Assembly: GCA_031555735.1 (NCBI GenBank)
Contig: JAVBUE010000093.1
Coordinates: 1-26,865 of the forward strand
Reading direction: 5' to 3'
Source: JAJDIA01 sp031555735
GTDB taxonomy: Bacteria > Bacteroidota > Bacteroidia > Bacteroidales > Tannerellaceae
DNA length: 26,865 nt
A program made the translations under genes and the position numbers. The stretch's first letter is position 1, and each line of letters begins with the position of its first letter. Positions 8,612 through 17,227 of this stretch are shown piece after piece. The notes under the pieces were generated by a model. That model had not been told where the DNA came from. It saw only the letters and a program-made list of their open reading frames with translations, and made no database searches.

Positions 8612-11600
8612 ATGAAGAATCATCATCTCATAATGAATGCGGCCCGCATCTCCAGGGTAAACGACCTGGTGACACACAACAGCAGAAAGAACCCGTATCT
8701 CCTGTTCCCGTTGCGGTTGGAGACACATTTCCGGGAAGCCGCCGTGCCGGACTACCCCCAGCACGAGACAGAGATCCTGGGCATATTCAAACTCTTCAAA
8801 TCCGCGCTGGATACGGTTCGCCTGGCCAATAACCCAACGAGGAGCCAAAGCGACAGCGAACAGTTGGCCTCCCTTCCGAAAAAATTGTACGATCTGGAAC
8901 AGCAAATCCTTCAGATCGATGTCATCTCTGCGGAAGACAAGGATACGATTGTCAACCTGGCTCGTACATTCACGCTTTCCATCCAGCGGTCGATCCCGCC
9001 GGTCGTTACCTCCCGCATACTCCCCTATTGCCGGAAGGTGGGAGAGGCAGCCTACGGCATCGTCACCTCCAACGTGCTGAAAGAGAACCGCGCCTCCCGT
9101 TTCATGGCCCGGCTGGAAGCCTGCGATACCTCCTTGAAAACCCTGAGTGACATCCGCCATTCTACCTATATCGGCCTGCGGAGATACCAGAATTCAAGAA
9201 ACATGTCTTTCCGGAACAAGGCGCAAAACGAACGGCTCTACCAATATATCACCGGGCGGCTCATCCGCACCATCACCTTCTTCGAAGAGGCGATCACTGA
9301 ATTTGACGAGATACCTTCACTAGATACCTTTCAACGGCAGAAAATATATACCCTGATGGGATGCCCTACACGTTCCATCCGGCAAAAGATAGGCAAACCC
9401 GGCAGGTTTCAAGGGGAATATGATTATTCGCCCTTCCGGAAAAAATTAGATGCCATCAGCGCAAACCTGGATCAAGTATATAAGAGCGACAGCTTCCGCA
9501 AGTCGGAGTTGATGAAACGGTATAAAAACATCTGGGCATCCCGGATCGCCAGCGCACGGAAGGCGTTCAACGCCTTTGAACAGCATTTCCTGAAGCAGAT
9601 CGTGCGTAAACCGGCCCGGTCGTCGCATTACACCCGGTTGGTAAACAGTTTGTTCCAGTTGAACATGACCCTTTACACCAGCCGGTCCCGCTATCCCGGG
9701 CTGAAGGCGCAGGAGCTTACGGCGGCCATTGCGAAACTGAACAAGCTCGCCTCATTCACACGCTTCGGCGTGAACGAGGAAGCAGATTTCTGCCGCGTAT
9801 TGGCGGACGACCTGGCTGTCCAGCTGAAAGCGTTTATCCAGGCGCAACACGACAAGGGATACGCAGATTACCTGGACGAAAAACGCAACCAGCAACTGGT
9901 GGCTTCCCTGTTTGTCCAGTTGATCTACCCCAACCGCACGATAGGGAAGGTCAACCAGCGGCAGTTGTGCGTACGCATTTTCCCCGATGACATCTTTATC
10001 AACCGGTTCGACGAGCAGCTGACCCGGCAGGAAGTCCTCGACGGGAAAAAATTCTGGATGCAATGGTATATCGCCAGCGGCAACAAAGTCAGGGAATACG
10101 AGGCATGGAAAACCCTCTGCGCCAAGTACCGGGTGCTGCGCGCTTCCTGGATCGTCCGGAAGCTCCGTCCGCCACAACTCAAAGGATACATCGGTGAAAC
10201 CCTGATCCAGGGAACAGGTGATACCATCGCCTACGACCACCGCCCCTACCTGCAGTGTACCCACTTGGAAGTGCTGCTGAACGAATTTGTCCTCTCCATT
10301 TCCGACCTCCCGGTGTCGGTCCATGAAAAGAAGGAAACCAACGAACAAAAGATCCGGGAGGGGATCCGGGACCTCTCCTTCCAGTTGTATGAGATCCGTA
10401 ACCTGTTGATGGGCTATGAGAAGATCGTGGATTACATCTATCAGCATGCCTATGATACGCTGATGTATGTGGATCGCCGGCTGGACGCCATCCACGAATT
10501 CTACGGTACGCATCCGGAGTATAAGGTCCATAAACCGATGGAATACTGGGATATGGATTATTTCCCGCTCACCAATTTCCAACGTGAAGTCAGAGACCTG
10601 ATACAAACCATGGAACCGCGGTTGATCACGATGGACAACCTGATCGATGACTTCCTGCAGCGGATCGAAACGGAGCCGATCCCTTTCTTCCCGCCGATCA
10701 CCTCCTACCGCGATCCGGAGCAATTCGCCGTGCCTACCTCGCCGATCCTCCCCGACCGTTTTTTGTTTTTCGGGGATACGACGGTGACCAACGCCATGGG
10801 CAGGATCCATGCCAAACGGATTGTCTTTGCCGGCCGCAAAGTCAAAAAAGACCTGCCGATGGGATTCGATCCGAACGAAGACCAGGCCATCGACCCCTAT
10901 GCCCACAACCTGGCAACGGGCGATCTGGAAGTGCGGGGAGGGATCCGCTGGATGACCGACTACACCGCCGCGGAAGGAGCCGGTATGGCCATCACCGTTC
11001 CCCTGCCTCATTCGGCAGCCGAATATAAAAACGTTCGTTTCTCCTCCGTCTATGTCCTCGGCATCAAAGATTGTCCGGACAATACGGAGAAGGCGATTAT
11101 CCAACGCCTCTTCGACGGCCATATTTACGGCGGTACCGGTATGGACTTGCTGAAGGTTGGAACGCCGACAAACAGCTTCGACGAGGTAGTCTCCGGCTTT
11201 AACAGCGACGACTCCCTGATCGAAGTGCGGCGGTATGAGATCGAAGTAGAAGAGATCTTCAAAGGAGTCACCAACGATGCCTCCCGGCTGGCCGAATACC
11301 TGGGGATCAATTACGAGCAGACCACCGGCCGCATCTCCCACTTCGACCAACAGGAAATACAGTTGGCGATGGATGTGAACCGCCTGATGTGGAAGGTCAT
11401 CAAACCGAAAGAGATGTATCACATGGACAAGGTCAACGATTTCATGACACATATCACCCAGTTCCTCAGCGAGTATTGCGCCGGTAGGGGTATCCTGCCG
11501 TCCCTACGGATCGGCAACCAGCCATATGGCATCCTGCCTACCTCCGCTTTTTCCTGCTTCGAACTGGATCCTTCCGCCAGCTTCCTCTCGACGGGTACGA

Positions 11601-14600
11601 ACAAACGGAAATGGACGCCCATGTTCACGTTCTGCGTATGGCTGGCCGAGATCCTCCGGCGCCTGTCCGTTGTCTGGAAACAGTTCGGCGACGAGAAGGT
11701 GATCTGCTCCGAAAACCTGGTCAACACCGCGACGGGCGACAAAAACAGCCAGGTGAATGAAGCCCAGGAGAGATACATGGAAATGATGGGGCTGACGCCG
11801 ACCTCCGTCGAGTTCTTCGAACGGCTGATGCTGCACGCCGCCCCCCTCCTCTTCAATGAGCTCAACTATAAAGAGGCGAACGAAGGGTGGAAGCTCCACA
11901 AACTGATGAGCGACCTCTTTTACCTGTACGACTCCAGCGGACCCGACGGACGGGAAAAAGGAATGGAGAAACTACCCTTCTTCAACTACCACCCCATCGG
12001 GAACAGTGTCAATCAACGGGGTACCGATGCGTTGCCGCTGGATCTGGCGGCGATGTTCAAACACCTGCGAAACCAGTTGACTACCGAGCAAGAGCGCAAA
12101 CGCTGGGATGAGCTGACCCGGCCGCTGACCGTGAAGGAAGAGATTGTCAACCGCAACATCCTGTTCGCCGAATTCCTCGATTTGTTCACCCACCGGCTGG
12201 ATGCCTGGTGGCTGGGATTAGTCAACTACCAACGGAAAAGAAGCTGCTCAGACCAGGTACGCATCGGCGCCTTCGGCTGGCTGATGAACCTGGAACGGAA
12301 AAAGGAAGAGAACCGCAAGGTGATCCCTGCCGGTACCGAACGGACAAAGGTATGCAACGATATGCAACTGAGTGGCGATAGGCCTATCTACAAAGACGCG
12401 AACTTCAACGAATTCATCCTGGCGCCTTCCATCAGCCATGCCATCACCGCGGCCGTGCTGAAGAGCAGCTACGACAACAGCAAACGGACGGGGGTGGAGA
12501 GCAACCTCTGCATCAACCTCTCGTCTGCCCGTGTCCGCCAGGCGATCCGTCTGATAGACGGCATGCGTTCGGGCTTATCCGTCGGCGCCATCTTGGGAGC
12601 GGATATGGAACGCAACCTGCACGAAGCGTATAAAGTCAATCCCACGTTGGAGATGGACCGGTATATCTACCCGCTGCGGGAACTGTTCCCCTTAAAGATC
12701 GAGATCGATTCCGAACAGCAGGATGAGAGCGCGAAAGCATACCACATGACAGTCATCAACGCGGAATTGCTGATCAACAATGTGAAAGCCGGATGGAACG
12801 GCGCTTCCACCCTTTTCAGTTACCTGCAGGACACAGCCGCCCATCCCGCCCATTTAAGCTGGCTGAAAGGCATGCCGCTTTCGGCAGAACACCGCACCTA
12901 TCTCATCCGGCTGATCGAACAGATGGCGGATGCGTTCGACGCCTTGGGCGATGTCGTCCTCTCCGAAGGGGTGTATCAGTTGGTCGAAGGGAACCGCGTA
13001 GCCTTCTCCGCCCTGATGGGAAACCTGGAAAAAGGGGTTAACCTCCCCTATCCGAAAGTGACCGAGCTGCCCCTGCACAGTGCCTACGTGCGGCATAAAG
13101 TGGCGATCGCCCTGAAGCCGTGCGAACAGGATCCCGAAGGATGGACACCGCTCCGCCAGACCCCATCGGTGATGGACAAGACGGAGCCAGCCCTGAATCA
13201 ATGGGTGGGACAGGCACTGGGAGACGCCGCGCTGATCCGGTTCGCCATCACCCTGACGGGACGGGACGGGACGGTACGGGAGACCGATTGTTCGCTGCGC
13301 GACCTGGATATATCACCCCTGGATTATCTATATCTGTCGTCGGATCCGGAGATGTTTGTCAAGTTCCTCGAACTGGCGTACCGCCTCGACAACAACCGGC
13401 TGGAGGAGTCCGTCTGTATCCATCCCAGGAAACGATTGCCGGCATGGGACATGGACTGCCACACCTTATTTGAGAATGAATACCTGTTGAAGGACCTGCG
13501 TAACCTGGTCTTGCAGGGCAGCGCCCTGAAGGTCACCGATTTCCTGCCCGAAGGATCGGAAGGGTATGCGGGAGGGAATAAATACCGGATTGATTATGCC
13601 GACCTGTTTACCCGGGTGGACAAACTGAAAAACACCCTGGCCTATCTGAAATCGGGCTTGCTGGGTTCGGAGTTGTATGAGTACCTGCAAAATACCACGC
13701 TCACCCTGAAGGAGGCACACCGGTCGGATCGCACGATGGTGCAGTTGATGGAGTTCCTGAAAACCTGTTGCCTCTTCGGTTTCAGGGAAGTGATTGCCGC
13801 GTTCTCGCCGGAGCTGTTTATCCGCCTGACGGGCAACGGCGCCGACGACGAGGAAAGACGCGCACGCTCCATCCGCAACCAGGACACCCTGCTGAACACC
13901 TTGCGGCAAACCTACCGGCAGATCACCGAAAAACTGGATAAGGTGAACGAACTGACAGCCCGGTTCAACCAACCGGGGTATGTACCGGCTGATGGCGACG
14001 AAGACAGGTGCGTGGAAGCGATCCAGTGTATCTTCAACGAATCGTTCAGGGTATTGCCGGTGTTCACGATTCCGGACGACCAGCCCGGAACGGGTAGGGA
14101 TGACCTGACGGTGCAGTTGGATGCCGGCTTCCGGTATGCGAACCTGACTCCGCTCCAACTCGAAAACTGGTTGATGGAAGCCGGCGGTGTGCGTGAACAG
14201 GTACAGCAGTTGCAGTCGGTCCGCCAGCTTATGGATATCAACGGGATACCACAAGGAGTACTGTCCGTGATCCAACTGCCGTTCGACCGGGAGAAGGATA
14301 AGGAATGGCTGGGTCGCGAAGTATCGTCGGAAGAGCTCCTGGAGGATAAGGAATGTATGGTACTCCTGGAAAAAGACCGGCTCACGGTAGGAAGCCAGGG
14401 ACGGAACGTGGGGATGGTATTCGACCGATGGATGGAACTCATCCCCTACAAAAACCAGGACGGCGGCGTGGTATTCAACTTCGACCAGCCGAACGCGGAA
14501 GCGCCGCAAACGCTGTTGATGGCTGTCTCCCCCCGTATCCGGGAGCGGTACAGACAGCAGGTCCCCCGTATCCGGAACTGGTCGCTGAATGAATTGATCC

Positions 14601-14737
14601 TCACCCTGAGCGATACGCTGGAGATGGCCAAGATGAGGGCGGTAGAGCCGGATCACCTGTATGGCAACGCCCATACATCGAAGCTCTTCCCCTTACTGCG
14701 GTATGGGTTTGAAAATTATCAGTATAATCAACAATAA
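8612..14737 (+). CDS. 2041-residue conserved hypothetical protein, third cassette gene
   Basis: This is the largest gene of the window and has no assigned function. Landmarks in order are LLFPLRLETHF (30-40), LCVRIFPDDIFIN (452-464), LPDRFLFFGDT (713-723), then GIRWMTDYTAAEGAGMAI, and SLRIGNQPYGILPTSAF (964-980). The C-terminal third contains FAITLTGRDGTVRETD and LRDLDISPLDYLYL, then a helical, possibly coiled-coil stretch (QDTLLNTLRQTYRQITEKLD), and ends in compact beta/helix segments. I recall 'PLRLETRF', 'LLVRVYPDDIHVD' and 'LRIG-QPYG-LP' from giant uncharacterised proteins that sit beside partners like the other genes here. Residues 50-440 are highly helical and rich in basic residues. 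No signal peptide, transmembrane helix or catalytic motif is visible. A tandem ACGGG repeat lies inside the gene at 13256-13280. The upstream gap of 34 bases has no terminator. Family membership is recalled; function is unknown. Confidence 0.83.
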   Translation: MKNHHLIMNAARISRVNDLVTHNSRKNPYLLFPLRLETHFREAAVPDYPQHETEILGIFKLFKSALDTVRLANNPTRSQSDSEQLASLPKKLYDLEQQILQIDVISAEDKDTIVNLARTFTLSIQRSIPPVVTSRILPYCRKVGEAAYGIVTSNVLKENRASRFMARLEACDTSLKTLSDIRHSTYIGLRRYQNSRNMSFRNKAQNERLYQYITGRLIRTITFFEEAITEFDEIPSLDTFQRQKIYTLMGCPTRSIRQKIGKPGRFQGEYDYSPFRKKLDAISANLDQVYKSDSFRKSELMKRYKNIWASRIASARKAFNAFEQHFLKQIVRKPARSSHYTRLVNSLFQLNMTLYTSRSRYPGLKAQELTAAIAKLNKLASFTRFGVNEEADFCRVLADDLAVQLKAFIQAQHDKGYADYLDEKRNQQLVASLFVQLIYPNRTIGKVNQRQLCVRIFPDDIFINRFDEQLTRQEVLDGKKFWMQWYIASGNKVREYEAWKTLCAKYRVLRASWIVRKLRPPQLKGYIGETLIQGTGDTIAYDHRPYLQCTHLEVLLNEFVLSISDLPVSVHEKKETNEQKIREGIRDLSFQLYEIRNLLMGYEKIVDYIYQHAYDTLMYVDRRLDAIHEFYGTHPEYKVHKPMEYWDMDYFPLTNFQREVRDLIQTMEPRLITMDNLIDDFLQRIETEPIPFFPPITSYRDPEQFAVPTSPILPDRFLFFGDTTVTNAMGRIHAKRIVFAGRKVKKDLPMGFDPNEDQAIDPYAHNLATGDLEVRGGIRWMTDYTAAEGAGMAITVPLPHSAAEYKNVRFSSVYVLGIKDCPDNTEKAIIQRLFDGHIYGGTGMDLLKVGTPTNSFDEVVSGFNSDDSLIEVRRYEIEVEEIFKGVTNDASRLAEYLGINYEQTTGRISHFDQQEIQLAMDVNRLMWKVIKPKEMYHMDKVNDFMTHITQFLSEYCAGRGILPSLRIGNQPYGILPTSAFSCFELDPSASFLSTGTNKRKWTPMFTFCVWLAEILRRLSVVWKQFGDEKVICSENLVNTATGDKNSQVNEAQERYMEMMGLTPTSVEFFERLMLHAAPLLFNELNYKEANEGWKLHKLMSDLFYLYDSSGPDGREKGMEKLPFFNYHPIGNSVNQRGTDALPLDLAAMFKHLRNQLTTEQERKRWDELTRPLTVKEEIVNRNILFAEFLDLFTHRLDAWWLGLVNYQRKRSCSDQVRIGAFGWLMNLERKKEENRKVIPAGTERTKVCNDMQLSGDRPIYKDANFNEFILAPSISHAITAAVLKSSYDNSKRTGVESNLCINLSSARVRQAIRLIDGMRSGLSVGAILGADMERNLHEAYKVNPTLEMDRYIYPLRELFPLKIEIDSEQQDESAKAYHMTVINAELLINNVKAGWNGASTLFSYLQDTAAHPAHLSWLKGMPLSAEHRTYLIRLIEQMADAFDALGDVVLSEGVYQLVEGNRVAFSALMGNLEKGVNLPYPKVTELPLHSAYVRHKVAIALKPCEQDPEGWTPLRQTPSVMDKTEPALNQWVGQALGDAALIRFAITLTGRDGTVRETDCSLRDLDISPLDYLYLSSDPEMFVKFLELAYRLDNNRLEESVCIHPRKRLPAWDMDCHTLFENEYLLKDLRNLVLQGSALKVTDFLPEGSEGYAGGNKYRIDYADLFTRVDKLKNTLAYLKSGLLGSELYEYLQNTTLTLKEAHRSDRTMVQLMEFLKTCCLFGFREVIAAFSPELFIRLTGNGADDEERRARSIRNQDTLLNTLRQTYRQITEKLDKVNELTARFNQPGYVPADGDEDRCVEAIQCIFNESFRVLPVFTIPDDQPGTGRDDLTVQLDAGFRYANLTPLQLENWLMEAGGVREQVQQLQSVRQLMDINGIPQGVLSVIQLPFDREKDKEWLGREVSSEELLEDKECMVLLEKDRLTVGSQGRNVGMVFDRWMELIPYKNQDGGVVFNFDQPNAEAPQTLLMAVSPRIRERYRQQVPRIRNWSLNELILTLSDTLEMAKMRAVEPDHLYGNAHTSKLFPLLRYGFENYQYNQQ
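13256..13280 (+). repeat. Pentanucleotide tandem repeat ACGGK x5 inside a gene
   Basis: Five head-to-tail units, ACGGG x3, ACGGT, ACGGG, encode part of the TGRDGTVR segment of the third cassette protein. A slip by one unit would shift the frame about three quarters of the way through the gene. The array is short and interrupted, so this may be coincidence of codon choice. Confidence 0.6.
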
Positions 14738-14742
14738 GAGGA

Positions 14743-16740
14743 ATGGCTATGGCAACAGAAACCGGAAACCTGGAGTTCGCCTCCATGATAGAGAACATAC
14801 AGAAAGGCGGCAATTTCTATAACAACGCGGTCAGCCGCCATCTATTCAGCCAATTTCCGATCGGCTTCTGCAAGCGGCTGGAGCCACGGACGAGAAAAGA
14901 GAACGCGGATACCGCCTTGTCGTTCGCCGTGCATGACCCGCTGTGGATGCTGACGCGCCAGTGGCAGTTCGGCGAATTCAAGGGCGACGACTGCGGATCG
15001 GCTATCCTGGCGAAGATCAAGGTGGAAAAGACGGAGTTTGGGGATATAATCTATCATCCGAAAGATAGCGGACAGGCCCGGAAAACAAAGTTCGACCGCA
15101 CCCAGGCGCTGGAATACGTAGTGGAACGCATGGAGGTGGAGATCACACCGGCCGTACGCGTGGATTCGGCCTGCTATTTCCGGAAAATGCTGGCGTCGTC
15201 GGCTTTACAACCGGTGGCGGGCGCTGTCTGCCAATACCTGCTGGAACGCTTCCCGTTGGATAACCCGCTGGCTCCTTCAGGCCATCCGACGGGTGAACCG
15301 GAGAAAGACATCACCCTGCGGGAGATACGTACCTCCTGCAACGAACGGCTCGAACAATTCATGTCGTCGTACGGGAACCGGATTTTCGACGGTTGGAAAT
15401 TATTCGAAGCCTGTAAGAAAAAGGTACAACTGGTGGCCGACATGAGACCGGCCATCGGGAACCGGATCCCGGAAACCGGGGCTTTGATGACGGAATATGC
15501 CGCCTGGTTCATGGCGCATTATCCGCAGGAAGCAGACCAGTCCAGTTGCTGGGTGGATGAAAAACTGGGGTACGAATTCGCGCTCACCGTTCCGGATGCG
15601 AACAACCAGGGGCAGTCGTACGCGTTGGAAAACTACAGTACGGGGCATATCTCCTGGCATGCGTTCGACAGGGAAAAGGGGAAGGTGTATCCGCTCTCGG
15701 ACAAAGCCAAACGAAGTACGGAGATGTTTACCTTTATCCCTACACTGGCCAAATTCCCGGACGCGCCGAACAAACGGTTGTGGAAATTCGAAGACGCGCG
15801 GGTGAGTATGGGTAATTCGGAAATGGGATCGGCCGCCCTGGCGAATGCTGTCATCCTCCAATTCACTACCATGTATGGCAACGACTGGTTGCTCACGCCC
15901 ATCGATATCGAGATCGGTACCATCACGGAAGTGAAGGGGATTATCGTGACGGATGTTTTCGGCGAATGGCATTACATCGACCGGCCGGTAGGCGCCGAAA
16001 CATCGCCTTCCACACCGTACGGAAGCAAATGGGAGATGTACACGATATCCAATAAGCATGCGTACCAGCATCGGGATTTCACGTCCGACGGCCGGCTGTT
16101 TTTCCCGCCTTCCCTGGCGCATACGGAAGAGAGCAAGCCGGTGGAAGAGGTACAGTTCCTGCGGGATGAGATGGCGAATATGCTCTGGGGAGTGGAAAAC
16201 CGGATCAACGACCAGTGCGGACGGTCGATGGATGGGGCTGACTTTGCGACACGGGTGGCGACCAAAGTGGATGAGCTGAATCCAGCCTCGGCGTCGGATG
16301 CGGCCTTCGCCGCGGATATGAAAGAAGCGGATTATGCGTACTTGTTGCAAAACCGGGTGGCGCTGAACTGGATCCCGTTTCTCCCTGTGAAATTCAAACC
16401 GGATGCGGCGCACGCGATCCGGGAAATTCGCCTCCAACGGGCTGCCATGCCGCTGTTTGTAAAAAAGAACTTCCAACCGGTACGCCCCTGCACGCATTTG
16501 CTGCGGACAGGAATCAATGCCAACGACTCGGTGTCTCTCCATCGGTTTATCAATGAAGAAGAAATAATCGGGGTGGGTACCAAATTGATGCTGACGAATC
16601 AACAAACACGTTGGCTGAACGGGAGAACGTTCAACTGGCTCGGTGCTAAAAAGCAAACGAGCAAATCGCAGGCTAACAGTGGTTTGCAGTTTGATGAACT
16701 GATACAAAAAGTGAAAAAGTCGGCCAATAAAGTGAATTAA
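14743..16740 (+). CDS. Conserved hypothetical protein, fourth cassette gene
   Basis: This 665-residue protein has no assigned function. The best landmark is HDPLWMLTRQWQFGEFKGDD at residues 64-83, followed by CGSAI. A second is YGNDWLLTPIDIEIG starting at 378, followed by ITEVKGIIVTDVFGEWHYI, and a third is LNWIPFLPVKF in the C-terminal part. I recall the pair 'DPLW-LARQWQ-GEF-GEDAGSP' and 'YGNDWF--P---P-GS----V----V-D-FG' from uncharacterised proteins of several phyla, beside partners like the preceding genes. The start is preceded immediately by GAGGA; it lies 5 bases after the previous stop, and a second Met codon lies two codons in. The last ~30 residues are basic and low-complexity. There is no signal peptide or membrane helix. 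The stop is followed by a long AT-rich non-coding interval, so this is the last gene of the cassette proper. Confidence 0.82.
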   Translation: MAMATETGNLEFASMIENIQKGGNFYNNAVSRHLFSQFPIGFCKRLEPRTRKENADTALSFAVHDPLWMLTRQWQFGEFKGDDCGSAILAKIKVEKTEFGDIIYHPKDSGQARKTKFDRTQALEYVVERMEVEITPAVRVDSACYFRKMLASSALQPVAGAVCQYLLERFPLDNPLAPSGHPTGEPEKDITLREIRTSCNERLEQFMSSYGNRIFDGWKLFEACKKKVQLVADMRPAIGNRIPETGALMTEYAAWFMAHYPQEADQSSCWVDEKLGYEFALTVPDANNQGQSYALENYSTGHISWHAFDREKGKVYPLSDKAKRSTEMFTFIPTLAKFPDAPNKRLWKFEDARVSMGNSEMGSAALANAVILQFTTMYGNDWLLTPIDIEIGTITEVKGIIVTDVFGEWHYIDRPVGAETSPSTPYGSKWEMYTISNKHAYQHRDFTSDGRLFFPPSLAHTEESKPVEEVQFLRDEMANMLWGVENRINDQCGRSMDGADFATRVATKVDELNPASASDAAFAADMKEADYAYLLQNRVALNWIPFLPVKFKPDAAHAIREIRLQRAAMPLFVKKNFQPVRPCTHLLRTGINANDSVSLHRFINEEEIIGVGTKLMLTNQQTRWLNGRTFNWLGAKKQTSKSQANSGLQFDELIQKVKKSANKVN

Positions 16741-16751
16741 TCCCTCTGGGG

Positions 16752-16780
16752 ATGGCTATCGGGTTGCCATTGAAATTATT
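16752..16780 (+). terminator. Weak terminator-like hairpin after the cassette
   Basis: ATGGC (16752-16756) pairs with GCCAT (16766-16770) over a 9-base loop and is followed by the AT-rich tail TGAAATTATT. The stem is only 5 bp, so termination would be inefficient. It is the only candidate between the last cassette gene and the next promoter. Confidence 0.3.
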
Positions 16781-16813
16781 TTAAAGAAAAAGTAAAAAAA
16801 AGTGCGAAAATAG

Positions 16814-16844
16814 TTGGATGGCATTAAAAGATGTTGTATATTTA
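16814..16844 (+). promoter_or_regulatory. Bacteroidota-type promoter
   Basis: TTGG at 16814-16817 is followed by exactly 19 bases and then TATATTTA at 16837-16844. This fits the phylum's -33/-7 pattern (TTTG or TTG, N19, TAnnTTTG) with a mismatch at the last -7 position. Transcription would start near 16850 and run through the structured RNA element towards the nuclease gene. Confidence 0.5.
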
Positions 16845-16858
16845 GATCGTGAATCTAA
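16842..16858. promoter_or_regulatory. Inverted repeat at the predicted transcription start
   Basis: TTAGAT (16842-16847) and ATCTAA (16853-16858) are perfect inverted arms around 5 bases. They overlap the end of the -7 box and the predicted start site. It could be an operator or a short 5' hairpin. No regulator gene is adjacent. Confidence 0.3.
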
Positions 16859-16982
16859 TTCATATTCAACCACCCCTAAAGTGGAAGGATTTGATGCTAC
16901 CGAGGGAAAAGTGTAAGGGAGAGATTTATTTAGTGAAACGCAACGTAAAATAGTTTTGTGGCGCATGTCACGGTTTTTATGT

Positions 16983-17003
16983 AGAAGGAGTAATTAAGTA
17001 TGA
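16983..17003 (+). promoter_or_regulatory. Shine-Dalgarno plus ATGA start, apparently orphaned
   Basis: AGAAGGAG at 16983-16990 lies 9 bases before an ATG at 17000, and the base after the ATG makes it ATGA. A strong Shine-Dalgarno is unusual here: of the other genes, only the fourth cassette gene has a similar purine box. The reading frame it opens runs into the structured RNA element and stops at 17207-17209. My inference is that this start signal originally served the downstream nuclease gene and was cut off by an insertion directly after ATGA. Confidence 0.5.
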
Positions 17004-17227
17004 CATACCTAGAATTCGCTAAGGGGCATCAAGCGGGCGGAGTAGGCCGGATAGCAGTGCTTGCACTGCGTGAAGGCCACGGGATATGCCTGACTAACAA
17101 TCAGGACTGTTCGCAGGAGTTTAGAGTAGGCTGTAAGAGCTTTCGGGTTAATACGGCTGAAAATGCGGGCAGCAATTCCCCTCGAGTCTTGATTTTCATC
17201 TACATGTAGGCGGCGCAAGCCGCCTAC
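17004..17227 (+). ncRNA. HEARO / IscB omega-RNA-like structured RNA
   Basis: Nested helices are visible. GGCAT (17025-17029) pairs with ATGCC (17086-17090); inside it GGCC (17045-17048) pairs with GGCC (17075-17078); inside that GCAGTG (17054-17059) pairs with CACTGC (17064-17069) over a CTTG loop. Next come CCTGA/TCAGG (17089-17093/17101-17105), CTG-TTCG-CAG (17107-17116), and GGCTGTA (17129-17135) with TACGGCT (17152-17158), which uses two G-U pairs. The signatures GGGGCATCAAGCGGGCGG, GGCCGGATA, GAAGGCCACGGGATATGCC and TTCGGGTTAATAC match my memory of the HEARO consensus, now known as the guide-carrying omega-RNA of IscB. The roughly 200-nt scaffold also fits. In that family the guide lies 5' of the scaffold, here the host sequence ending in ATGA. 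No iscB follows. The family call is from memory and unsearched. Confidence 0.68.
17206..17227. terminator. Perfect 9-bp hairpin with GCAA tetraloop
   Basis: GTAGGCGGC (17206-17214), loop GCAA, GCCGCCTAC (17219-17227), followed by GTCATTTAA. It is the strongest hairpin in the interval and lies 14 bases before the nuclease start codon. The tail has only three Ts, so it is a poor intrinsic terminator. It fits better as an element-end palindrome or as the 3' stabilising stem of the RNA. Confidence 0.5.

Noticed and set aside
9752..11452. 566-codon open frame on the minus strand
   Set aside because: It lies wholly inside the 2041-residue gene and has the His/Asp/Val/Phe-rich composition of an antisense shadow. 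The plus-strand frame carries the motifs.
13466..14674. 402-codon open frame on the minus strand
   Set aside because: Antisense shadow of the same large gene, with no domain and low-complexity composition.
347..16740. Contractile injection system, type VI secretion or Tc-toxin locus
   Set aside because: The size of the proteins suggests it, but no sheath, tube, baseplate, spike, AAA ATPase or RHS-type repeat is visible in any of the four genes.
17000..17209. 69-codon reading frame with a strong Shine-Dalgarno
   Set aside because: It opens at the host ATGA and reads straight through the helices of the structured RNA to a stop at the base of the final hairpin. Codon choice differs from neighbouring genes and the hairpin pairing explains the sequence better. 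It is probably an accidental frame created by the insertion, though it could be translated.
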